Under the pieces are notes generated by a model, which made no database searches, was not told the DNA's origin, and was given only the letters and a program-made list of their open reading frames with translations. From Gammaproteobacteria bacterium (GTDB taxonomy: Bacteria > Pseudomonadota > Gammaproteobacteria > Pseudomonadales > Azotimanducaceae): 9,640 bases of DNA. A program made the translations under genes and the position numbers. Location of the stretch: the NCBI GenBank assembly GCA_028821035.1, contig JAPPHP010000314.1, positions 1 to 9,640 of the forward strand, in the 5' to 3' direction. This document shows, one piece after another, positions 1 through 6,996 of this stretch (its first letter is position 1; each line of letters opens with the position of its first letter).

Positions 1-482
1 CTCTGGCACGAGGCGACGTACCGCGAAGAGCGCTATGCCGCGATCGAACTGGCCGTCCACCGTCCCTGCTCGCGCTGGCTGACGATGGACTCCGTGCCGC
101 TGCTCGAGGAACTCGTCGTCGACGGCGCCTGGTGGGACTACGTGGACCGGATCGCGCCGGCGGGCCTCGGGCACATTCTCGCAAGGGAGCCGGACCCCAT
201 GGGCGCCGCCATGCGCGCATGGGCGAAGGAAGAGAACATCTGGCGCCGCCGCGCGGCGATCCTGTGCCAGCTCGGCAGGAAGCGTGAACGGACCTGGCGC
301 TGCTCTACGACTGCATCGGGGCGAGCGCCGGCCATGGGGAGTTCTTCGTGCAGAAGGCGATGGGCTGGGCGCTGCGGGACTACTCGCGGACAGACCCGGA
401 CGAGGTGTGCCGCTACGTCGACGCGATGGGCCCGGCGCTCCCGAGGCTCACCCAACGGGAAGCATGCAAGCACCTGGGGTAA
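1..482 (+). pseudogene. AlkD-like DNA alkylation repair protein, 3' part, frameshifted
   Basis: This is the C-terminal part of a HEAT-like-repeat DNA glycosylase of the AlkD family, which removes N3- and N7-alkylated purines; its 5' end lies outside the window. Translation from base 1 gives typical family blocks: RYAAIEL, then WWDYVD (bases 130-147), then NIWRRRAAILCQL (235-273). The family continuation resumes in another frame from base 291: DLALLYDCI, then FFVQKAMGWALRDYSRTDPDEV, ending KHLG with a TAA stop at 480-482. The W and D four residues apart (codons 133 and 145) and the W of GWAL (codon 366) match, from memory, Trp109, Asp113 and Trp187 of Bacillus cereus AlkD. The frame changes between about 285 and 293. 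Losing one repeat of CGGA from a CGGACGGAC string would explain it, restoring ERTDL, but a one-base deletion also fits. It could be a real pseudogene or a sequencing or assembly error. The family assignment is firm; its functional state is not. Confidence 0.78.
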
Positions 483-497
483 CCGCGGGCCGGTCGT

Positions 498-527
498 TTG
501 CGCCTCGCGAACGCGGCGCATTAGCAT
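498..527 (+). promoter_or_regulatory. possible promoter with inverted repeat upstream of yghU
   Basis: The 71-bp gap between the alkD stop and the yghU start is the only non-coding stretch in front of the four-gene plus-strand block. It holds a weak sigma-70-like pair, TTGCGC (498-503) and TAGCAT (522-527), with an 18-bp spacer. A perfect 6-bp inverted repeat lies between them, TGCGCC (499-504) and GGCGCA (515-520), with a 10-base loop. The repeat could be an operator or the tail of an alkD terminator; no T-run follows it. In DNA this GC-rich such matches arise by chance, so the call is tentative. Confidence 0.22.
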
Positions 528-553
528 GCCCCCGCAAGATCCAGGAGAGTTCC

Positions 554-1405
554 ATGACGCAGTCCACCCCGTACGTCCCGCCGAAAGTCTGGAAGTGGGA
601 AGCCGAGAGCGGCGGTCGCTTCGCCAGCATCAACCGCCCCATCGCCGGCCCCACCCACGAGAAGGAATTGCCCGTCGGAGAGCATCCACTGCAGCTCTAC
701 TCCCTCGGGACGCCCAACGGCGTGAAGGTGACGATCCTGCTGGAGGAACTCCTCGCACTCGGCATCGAGGAGGCGGAGTACGACGCCTGGCTCATCAACA
801 TCGGCGAGGGGGACCAGTTCGGCAGCGGCTTCGTCGACATCAACCCGAACTCGAAGATCCCGGGCCTGCTCGACCGCGGCACGTCACCGCCGACGCGCGT
901 CTTCGAGTCCGCCGCGATCCTCATGTACCTCGCGGAAAAGTTCGACGCGTTCGTGCCGACGAACGGCGCCGAGCGGGCGGAGTGCCTGTCCTGGATCTTC
1001 TGGCAGATGGGGTCCGCGCCCTATCTCGGCGGCGGCTTCGGCCACTTCTACGCCTACGCGCCGGAGAAGTGGGAGTACCCCATCGACCGCTTCGCCATGG
1101 AGGTCAAGCGCCAGCTCGACGTGCTCGACCGGAACCTCGCGTCACGCTCGTTCCTCTGCGGGGAGGACTACAACATCGCGGACATGGCCACCTATCCCTG
1201 GTACGGCCAACTCGTGCTGAACGGGCTCTACGACTCCAAGGAGTTCCTGCAGGTGGAGTCCTACGCGAACGTGGTCCGGTGGGCGCAGGAGATTCACAAC
1301 CGGCCGGCGGTGAAACGCGGCCGAAGGGTGAATCGCCCCGGCGGGAGCGGCGTCCGGGAACGGCATGACGCGAGCGACCTGGACGCGACGGAATCCGCGA
1401 CGTGA
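554..1405 (+). CDS. yghU: YghU-like glutathione-dependent disulfide-bond oxidoreductase (Nu-class GST)
   Basis: The 283-residue product is close to E. coli YghU (about 288 residues) along its whole length. YghU is a Nu-class glutathione transferase with glutathione-dependent disulfide reductase and organic hydroperoxide activity, and it is cytosolic. The YghU signature N-terminus is present (PPKVWKW, INRPIAGPTHEKELPVG at about 27-42). The thioredoxin-fold half follows, with SLGTPNG (50-56), whose Thr53 and Asn55 should contact the glutathione sulfur, then cis-Pro KIP (101-103) and the gamma-glutamyl-binding FESAAI (117-122). The all-alpha half carries GGGFGHFY (159-166), IADMATYPW (208-216) and the conserved tail RPAVKRGR...RHDASD. 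The ATG at 554 is chosen because an AGGAGA ribosome site (543-548) precedes it and family similarity begins there; the open frame further upstream overlaps alkD. The stop overlaps the GTG start of the sulfatase gene in a GTGA, which points to translational coupling. No truncation is seen. Confidence 0.95.
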   Translation: MTQSTPYVPPKVWKWEAESGGRFASINRPIAGPTHEKELPVGEHPLQLYSLGTPNGVKVTILLEELLALGIEEAEYDAWLINIGEGDQFGSGFVDINPNSKIPGLLDRGTSPPTRVFESAAILMYLAEKFDAFVPTNGAERAECLSWIFWQMGSAPYLGGGFGHFYAYAPEKWEYPIDRFAMEVKRQLDVLDRNLASRSFLCGEDYNIADMATYPWYGQLVLNGLYDSKEFLQVESYANVVRWAQEIHNRPAVKRGRRVNRPGGSGVRERHDASDLDATESAT

Positions 1406-3678
1406 GCTACAAACACCCGTCGGGCGAAGCCTTCGGGGGCCGCATCGGCCGCACCGTCTCCCAATCGGAACCCTGGTGGCCCGAGGCGACGCTGCCCCGG
1501 GGCAAGCCGAACGTCGTGCTGATCGTGCTCGACGACACCGGCTACGCGCACTTCGGCTGCTACGGCTCGAGCATCGACACGCCCAACATCGACCGGTTGG
1601 CGGAGAACGGGCTCCGTTACACCAACTTCCACACGACCGCGCTCTGCTCTCCGACCCGGGCGTGCCTGCTCACCGGGCGCAACCACCATGCGGTCGGGAT
1701 GCGCGGCATCTCCAACATGGATACCGGCTTCCCGAACATGCGCGGGTTCCTGCCGAAGACGGCCGCGACGCTCGCCGACGTGCTGCGCGAGGCCGGCTAC
1801 GGCACCTACGCGGCGGGCAAGTGGCACCTGACGCCGATGTCCGAGTGCACGGCCGCCGGTCCCTTCCACAACTGGCCGCTGCAGCGCGGCTTCGACCGGT
1901 TCTACGGCTTCATGCAGGGCGAGACCGACCAGTTTTACCCGGAGCTGACGCGCGACAACCACCACGTCGAGGCGCCGGCCCTGCCGGAGGACGGTTATCA
2001 CGTCTCCGAGGACATCGTCGACCGCTCGATCGGCTTTCTGCGCGACCAGGTGTCGCTGGTGCCGGAGCGACCGTTCTTCCTGTACCTGGCCTTCGGCGCC
2101 ACGCACTCGCCGCACCAGGCCCCGCAGGAGTATCTCGACAAGTACCGCGGCAGTTTCGATGCCGGGTGGGACGCCGTGCGCCAGGAGTGGTTCGAGCGCC
2201 AGAAGCGCCTGGGCGTGATTTCGGAGTCGACGGACCTCGCGCCGCTGAACCCGGGGGTCAGGCCCTGGGACGAGTTGAGCGAGAACGAACAACGGTTCGC
2301 GGCCCGCCTCACCGAGGCGTTCGCCGCGCAACTCGACCATACGGACGCCCAGATCGGGCGTCTCGTGCGCTTTCTCGAGGAGATCGACCACCTCGACGAC
2401 ACGCTGCTGATCGTCATGTCCGACAACGGCGCGAGCCAGGAGGGCGGCCCGACCGGCGTCTTCGACGAGATGCGCTGGTTCAACGGCATGGCCGAAAACG
2501 TCGACGAGGCCGTGAAGCGGCTCGACGACATCGGCGGCCCGGACAGCCACTCCAACGTACCCTGGGGATGGTCCCAGGTCGGCAACACGCCGCTCAAGTG
2601 GTACAAGCAGAACACCCACGGCGGCGGCGTCCGCGACCCGCTGGTCTTCCACTGGCCCGCGGGGCTGACGGACCAGGGTTCCATGCGCCGCGTCTTCTGC
2701 CACGCCATCGACATCATGCCGACCGTCCTCGAACTCACCGGGACCGAAGCGCCCGCCGAGTTCCGCGGCGTCGAGCAGATGCCGCTGCACGGCGCCTCGC
2801 TGGCCGGGAGCCTCGCGGCGCCGGACGCTTCTCCCGCGCGGTCCGTGCAGTACTTCGAGATGCTCGGACACCGGGGCATCTGGCATGACGGCTGGAAGGC
2901 GGTGACGCACCACGACCGGGGGACCGCGTTCGACGACGACCGCTGGGAGCTGTACCACCTCGAGGAGGACTTCTCCGAGACGAACGATCTCGCCGAGCAG
3001 CATCCGGAGCGTCTCGCGCAGATGATCGACCTGTGGTGGCAGGAGGCCGAGAAGCACGGTGTCCTCCCGCTCGACGACCGGGCCGCCGCACAGGCGTTCC
3101 GCGCCGCGCGCCGGCCGGGGCTGCCCGCGTCGCGGGACGTGTTCGTCTACTACCCGCCGGTCTCCCACATCGTGGCGGACGCCTGTCCGTCGGCCGCGCG
3201 GGGCTGGACCACCGAGGTGACCCTCGAACACCCGGAGTCCGGCGGGGACGGTGCGCTGGTCAATCGCGGCACGAAGAACTCCGGCTTCGCGCTCTACATT
3301 CGCGAAGGCCGGGTGCACTTCGACTACAACGGCTTTCACGACCACACCGTCGTCGCGGCGCCGTCCGCGTTGCCGGCGGGGGAACACGTGGTGTCGGTCG
3401 AGGTCGCGCGGCAGGCGGGACGGCGCGCCGCGGTGCGGCTCCGGGTCGACGGGGCGCTGCAGGCAGAGGGCGAAATCCCCCTGCTGCTCGGCATGCTGTC
3501 GAGCACGGGCATAGACTTCGGGCGCTGCATGGCTCCGGTCAATCGCGACTATCACCCGCCGTTCGCCTACCCCGGGAAGATCCGGACGGTTCGGTTCGAG
3601 GTGGCCGCCCGACGCACGGAGCAGGACAGGCGCGAGGAGGCGGAACGCGAGGCCCGGGCCGCCATGACAAGGCAATAG
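1402..3678 (+). CDS. Type I arylsulfatase (PAS-like) with C-terminal beta-sandwich-like domain
   Basis: The 758-residue product hydrolyses sulfate esters with a formylglycine nucleophile. All key residues of the Pseudomonas aeruginosa arylsulfatase active site can be placed: Asp44-Asp45 (VLDDTGY), Cys82 and Arg86 in CSPTRACLLTGR (the formylglycine signature), Lys140 and His142 (GKWH), His235 (THSPH), Asp341-Asn342 (SDNG, calcium) and Lys399 (NTPLKWYK). The catalytic part ends near 565. Residues about 578-735 form a second domain (VYYPPVSHI, GFALYIREGRVHFDYN, IDFGRCMAPVNRDY) resembling the lectin-like beta-sandwich tail of long bacterial sulfatases; the basic, charged last 25 residues are probably disordered. 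The N-terminus has no signal peptide, unlike many sulfatases, so a cytoplasmic location is likely. The GTG start is kept because family similarity (GGRIGRTV...WPEA) begins right after it and the start overlaps the yghU stop by four bases; no strong ribosome site precedes it. No formylglycine-generating enzyme lies in the window, so maturation must be encoded elsewhere. The natural substrate is unknown. Confidence 0.95.
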   Translation: MSYKHPSGEAFGGRIGRTVSQSEPWWPEATLPRGKPNVVLIVLDDTGYAHFGCYGSSIDTPNIDRLAENGLRYTNFHTTALCSPTRACLLTGRNHHAVGMRGISNMDTGFPNMRGFLPKTAATLADVLREAGYGTYAAGKWHLTPMSECTAAGPFHNWPLQRGFDRFYGFMQGETDQFYPELTRDNHHVEAPALPEDGYHVSEDIVDRSIGFLRDQVSLVPERPFFLYLAFGATHSPHQAPQEYLDKYRGSFDAGWDAVRQEWFERQKRLGVISESTDLAPLNPGVRPWDELSENEQRFAARLTEAFAAQLDHTDAQIGRLVRFLEEIDHLDDTLLIVMSDNGASQEGGPTGVFDEMRWFNGMAENVDEAVKRLDDIGGPDSHSNVPWGWSQVGNTPLKWYKQNTHGGGVRDPLVFHWPAGLTDQGSMRRVFCHAIDIMPTVLELTGTEAPAEFRGVEQMPLHGASLAGSLAAPDASPARSVQYFEMLGHRGIWHDGWKAVTHHDRGTAFDDDRWELYHLEEDFSETNDLAEQHPERLAQMIDLWWQEAEKHGVLPLDDRAAAQAFRAARRPGLPASRDVFVYYPPVSHIVADACPSAARGWTTEVTLEHPESGGDGALVNRGTKNSGFALYIREGRVHFDYNGFHDHTVVAAPSALPAGEHVVSVEVARQAGRRAAVRLRVDGALQAEGEIPLLLGMLSSTGIDFGRCMAPVNRDYHPPFAYPGKIRTVRFEVAARRTEQDRREEAEREARAAMTRQ

Positions 3679-3715
3679 ACCGGCACAGGGGGATTCGGGC
3701 GGACGGGGAGACTCG

Positions 3716-5539
3716 ATGAATACAGCGACGTGCGCGCTGATCGCGACGGCCGCGCTGGCCGCGGGCGCAGGAGCGCACGCCGCGGAGCAGGTGCCCCTGA
3801 ACGTCTACTTCGGCGATCTGCACCTGCACACGGTGTACTCCAACGACGCCTACGCGCTCGGTTTCACCGAGCGGACGCCGGACGGCGCCTACCGCTACGC
3901 AAAGGGCGAGCCGGCGGCGACGCCGAACGGGGGGACCGTTCGCATCGACACGCCCCTCGACTTCCTCGCCGTGACCGACCACGCCGAGTTCCTGGGCGCG
4001 ATGCACGCCATCGGCGCTCCCGGCAGCGAGTACGCGGACACGGAGATCGGCCGGATCTTGAGAACCCCGGATAGCGGCGCGGAGACGGGAGGTTTCTTCT
4101 CCGGCTCGCGCGCGCGGGCGTACATGACTTTCCTCCGCGCCACGCGCTCCGGGCAGATTCCCCCGGGGCTCGCCATCCCGGAGCGGGAGCGCACCGTCTG
4201 GCGCAGCACCGTCGAAGATGCGGACGCGCACTACGAGCCCGGCACGTTCACGACCTTCGCGGCCTACGAGTGGAGCAGCATGCTGCCGCGTGCGCCCGAC
4301 CGGCGGGGCCGCGGGAACATGCATCGCAACGTGATCTTCGAGGGCACGGACAATCTGCCCGACCCCTTCTCCGCGGTGGACTCGCGCCACCCCGAGGACC
4401 TCTGGGCGTATCTCGAGCGTCAGCGCATGCGCGGGGTGGACGTGCTGGCGATTCCCCACAATCCGAACATGAGCGACGGACTGATGTTCCGGGACACCGA
4501 TTCCTTCGGCGAGCCCATCGACGACGACTACGCGGCGCGCCGGACGTGGAACGAACCGCTGGTAGAGGTGACTCAGCAGAAGGGCACCTCGGAGACGCAT
4601 CCGCTGCTCTCGCCCAACGACGAGTTCGCGGGCTTCGAGCTCTTCACCGAACTCATGACCACCAATACCGAGGGGCAGGTGCCGGGCAGCTACGTGCGCG
4701 AGGCGTACCGGAACGGCATCACGCGCGAGGCCAGCGACGGCTTCAACCCCTTCCAGTTCGGGCTCGTCGGCGCCACGGACTTCCACAATGCCATCACGTC
4801 CGTCGGCGAGGACCCGACGCGCGTGAATCCCTTGCCACCCGAGACGCGCAAGGACCCGAGGCTGTGGGGCGGGCTGCCGCGCCAGGCCTTCAGCACCTCC
4901 GGGCTTACCGCCGTGTGGGCGGAGGAGAACACGCGCGAGGCGCTCTTCGCGGCGTTCCGGAGGCGGGAGACCTATGCCACCACCGGCCCGCGCCTCAAGG
5001 TGCGTTTCTTCGGCGGCTTCGCGTATGCCGCCGAACTCCAGGACGACCCCGACTGGGTGTCGCAGGCCCGGGTGGGCGGCGTACCCATGGGTGGAACGCT
5101 GGAGGGCGGGGGCGGCGCCGCGCCCGCGTTCGCGGTCGAGGCCTTGAAGGATCCGCCCGGGGCCAATCTCGACCGCATCCAGATCGTGAAGGGCTGGGTG
5201 GCGGACGGGCAGAGCCAGGAGCAGGTCTACGATGTCGCCCTCGCAGGCGCGCGCACGGTGGGGGACGACGGCAGCGTCGCGCCCGTCGGCAACACCGTCA
5301 ACGTCGCGGAAGCCACGTACACGAACACGATCGGCGCCGCGGAACTCAGGGCCGTCTGGTTTGACCCGGACTTCGATCCCGGGCAGCACGCGTTCTACTA
5401 CGCGCGGGTCCTCGAGATCCCGACCCCGCGCTGGACGACTTACGATGCCGCGGCGCGGGGCGACGAACCGCGCGACGACGTTCCGGCAACGCTGCAGGAA
5501 CGGGCCTTCACGTCGCCCATCTGGTACCGGCCCCGATAG
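3716..5539 (+). CDS. Exported DUF3604 protein, PHP-like metal-dependent hydrolase of unknown substrate
   Basis: The 607-residue product matches the DUF3604 family, whose reaction is not established as far as I know. A Sec signal peptide is clear: a short N-region, an Ala-rich hydrophobic stretch (7-20) and an AHA/AE cleavage site after residue 22, so the protein should be periplasmic. Metal-binding motifs resemble those of PHP-type phosphoesterases: GDLHLHT (33-39) with His36 and His38, TDHAE (87-91), AAYEWSS with Glu185, IPHNPN with His248, and ATDFHN with Asp355 and His357. The family C-terminal block is present (ARVLEIPTPRWTTYD at 563-577, ERAFTSPIWYRP at the end), so the protein is complete. 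A GGGGAG ribosome site (3705-3710) sits 5 bases before the ATG. The gene follows the sulfatase by 37 bp and precedes the hydrolase by 14 bp. Phosphoesterase or other hydrolase activity is inference from the motif pattern only. Confidence 0.93.
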   Translation: MNTATCALIATAALAAGAGAHAAEQVPLNVYFGDLHLHTVYSNDAYALGFTERTPDGAYRYAKGEPAATPNGGTVRIDTPLDFLAVTDHAEFLGAMHAIGAPGSEYADTEIGRILRTPDSGAETGGFFSGSRARAYMTFLRATRSGQIPPGLAIPERERTVWRSTVEDADAHYEPGTFTTFAAYEWSSMLPRAPDRRGRGNMHRNVIFEGTDNLPDPFSAVDSRHPEDLWAYLERQRMRGVDVLAIPHNPNMSDGLMFRDTDSFGEPIDDDYAARRTWNEPLVEVTQQKGTSETHPLLSPNDEFAGFELFTELMTTNTEGQVPGSYVREAYRNGITREASDGFNPFQFGLVGATDFHNAITSVGEDPTRVNPLPPETRKDPRLWGGLPRQAFSTSGLTAVWAEENTREALFAAFRRRETYATTGPRLKVRFFGGFAYAAELQDDPDWVSQARVGGVPMGGTLEGGGGAAPAFAVEALKDPPGANLDRIQIVKGWVADGQSQEQVYDVALAGARTVGDDGSVAPVGNTVNVAEATYTNTIGAAELRAVWFDPDFDPGQHAFYYARVLEIPTPRWTTYDAAARGDEPRDDVPATLQERAFTSPIWYRPR

Positions 5540-5553
5540 GCCGTTTCGCGGGC

Positions 5554-6561
5554 ATGAAACGCGTCCTCATGGCCTTGCTGGTCGTCGTGCTCGTGATAGC
5601 CATGGGGGCGCCACTCACGCTGTGGATCGGCGCCTACGCCTCGCTGGACCACGACTTCGCGCACTCCCGCGCGACCGCCGCACTCGACGCCTTCGATCCG
5701 GCGGGAAGCCCATCCGCGACGCCCACGCTGTCACTGATCGAAGCCGGTTCGATGACTTTCCGGGCGCGCACGGCGGGGTTCGCGGGTGACCGCGGCAACG
5801 TCATCCTGCTGCACGGCTTCCCCGAGTCCTCGGCCATGTACGTCCCCATGATCCCGGTGCTCGCGCGGGCCGGTTACCGGGTCGTGGCGCCCGACCAGCG
5901 CGGCTACAGCCCCGGCGCGAGACCCGACGACCTGGACGCTTACACCACGGACAAGCTGGCCGCGGACGTGTTCGCCATCGCCGACGTGGTAGGCTTCGAC
6001 CGCTTCCACCTGGTCGGCCACGACTGGGGCGCGGCGGTCGGCTGGCTGATGGTGTTCGACGCCTCACCGCGCATCCGCAGCTGGTCCGCGCTGTCCATTC
6101 CGCACATGGGCGCCTACGCCGCGGCGATCGCGAGCGATCCGGACCAACGCGAGCGCAGCGCCTATCTCGGGTTCTTTCAGTTGCCCTGGCTGCCGGAGGC
6201 GCTCATGTCCTTCAACGGGTTCGCCATGATGCGCAACCTGCTCTACGCCGAGCATGGACCCGGAAACGTCGACGAGTACGTCGCCATCTTCTCCGAGCCC
6301 GGCGCCCTGACGGCCGCGCTCCACTGGTACCGGGCCTCCGGGCTCGCAACGCCGCCGCCAGAGCGCCCCGTCACGATTCCCACGGCGTACATCTGGGGAA
6401 ACCAGGACCCCGCGGTCGGCGATCGGGCGGTTCAGACCCAGCGGCGGTACTTCGACGGCAACCTGTGGGAGACCGAACTCGACACGGGACACTGGCTCAT
6501 GGAGACGGAGCCGCGCGCGGTCACGGACGCCGTGCTGGCGCACATAGGACGGCATCGCTGA
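5554..6561 (+). CDS. Alpha/beta hydrolase, epoxide-hydrolase type, with N-terminal membrane segment
   Basis: The 335-residue product has the catalytic layout of soluble epoxide hydrolases. HGFPES (87-92) supplies the oxyanion region, DQRGYSPGARP (114-124) is typical of the family, and GHDWG (155-159) carries the nucleophile Asp157. Asp285 (GNQDPAVG) is the likely acid and His313 (TGHWLMETEP) the base. The lid carries LHWYR with Tyr259, matching a conserved ring-opening tyrosine. HGFP rather than HGNP or HGQP, plus the lid tyrosine, favours an epoxide hydrolase over a haloalkane dehalogenase, though a fluoroacetate-dehalogenase-like or other Asp-nucleophile role is not excluded. Residues 4-28 are strongly hydrophobic after MKR, so the enzyme is membrane-anchored or exported (possible cleavage after AYA, 27-29); there is no lipobox. 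Residues about 30-60 are a linker. No good ribosome site precedes the ATG, which starts 14 bp after the DUF3604 stop, suggesting coupling. It is the last gene of the plus-strand block. Confidence 0.92.
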   Translation: MKRVLMALLVVVLVIAMGAPLTLWIGAYASLDHDFAHSRATAALDAFDPAGSPSATPTLSLIEAGSMTFRARTAGFAGDRGNVILLHGFPESSAMYVPMIPVLARAGYRVVAPDQRGYSPGARPDDLDAYTTDKLAADVFAIADVVGFDRFHLVGHDWGAAVGWLMVFDASPRIRSWSALSIPHMGAYAAAIASDPDQRERSAYLGFFQLPWLPEALMSFNGFAMMRNLLYAEHGPGNVDEYVAIFSEPGALTAALHWYRASGLATPPPERPVTIPTAYIWGNQDPAVGDRAVQTQRRYFDGNLWETELDTGHWLMETEPRAVTDAVLAHIGRHR

Positions 6562-6563
6562 AG

Positions 6564-6592
6564 GGGCGGGCCGCCCGGCGCGAACAGGCGGC
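6564..6592. terminator. possible GC-rich hairpin between convergent genes
   Basis: The 39-bp gap between the convergent hydrolase and toxin stops contains overlapping inverted repeats: GGGCGG (6564-6569) facing CCGCCC (6571-6576), and CCGCC (6571-6575) facing GGCGG (6588-6592). Neither strand has a T-run after the stem, so this is not a canonical intrinsic terminator. A terminator is expected here from the convergent layout, but the sequence support is weak. Confidence 0.22.
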
Positions 6593-6600
6593 GGTCCGCG

Positions 6601-6996
6601 TCAGGCTGGCACCTTCGGGACGTAACGCACACGCGGAAAGCCCTCGAAGTCGATGTCCTGCGTCCACAGCGTCGCGCCGGTCAGTTCCGCGGTGGCCAGT
6701 ATGATCCCGTCGGCCATTGCCAACCCCCTGTCCTGCGCGAGCCGCGCGGCTTCGAGCGCCAGGGAAGCGGTCAACGGCACCTCCCGCCCGCGACTCATCA
6801 GCGCGGCCGCCCGTAGCGCCTCGCCCTCCCCGCGGCGGCGCAGCACCACGCGGAAGACCTCGAACATGCACACGGTGGGCACGACCAGCCGCCCTGTATC
6901 CGTAAGCGGCTCCGCGTAGATGCCGGCGTTGGGCCCGTCCGCGAAGTACTCGATCCAGCCGGACGAATCGACCAGGTTGAGCGCGATCTCGGTCAC
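6601..6996 (-). CDS. vapC: VapC-like PIN-domain ribonuclease toxin
   Basis: The 131-residue product is a PIN-domain protein. VapC toxins of this kind cut RNA, often tRNA or rRNA, and are blocked by the cognate antitoxin. Four acidic residues in the usual spacing form the magnesium site: Asp10 (LVDSSGWIEYF), Glu46 (MFEVFRV), Asp96 (MADGIILATA) and Asp114 (WTQDIDF). The length is normal for the family. The start is taken as GTG at 6996-6994, inside a GTGA that also contains the antitoxin stop, because family similarity begins at LVDSSG and everything upstream in this frame is antitoxin sequence read out of frame. A GGAG lies only one base before the GTG, so translation probably depends on coupling from the antitoxin gene. 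The tail after Asp114 is intact. The RNA target cannot be read from the sequence. Confidence 0.88.
   Translation of the reverse strand: MTEIALNLVDSSGWIEYFADGPNAGIYAEPLTDTGRLVVPTVCMFEVFRVVLRRRGEGEALRAAALMSRGREVPLTASLALEAARLAQDRGLAMADGIILATAELTGATLWTQDIDFEGFPRVRYVPKVPA

Noticed and set aside
284..553. N-terminal extension of the yghU frame from an ATG at 284
   Set aside because: It overlaps the conserved AlkD C-terminus in another frame, has no YghU similarity, and the ATG at 554 has a good ribosome site.
85..1368. Open frame of 427 codons on the plus strand running from alkD through yghU
   Set aside because: Only the first 70 or so residues are AlkD. After the frameshift it reads Arg-rich out-of-frame sequence across yghU.
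1294..3675. Open frame of 793 codons on the minus strand, antisense to the sulfatase gene
   Set aside because: It is Arg-, Val- and Gly-rich with no recognisable domain, and it mirrors a gene with full active-site conservation. Long antisense frames are expected in DNA this GC-rich.
3539..5389. Open frame of 616 codons on the minus strand, antisense to DUF3604
   Set aside because: Low-complexity translation without motifs; the plus strand has a signal peptide, ribosome site and family motifs.
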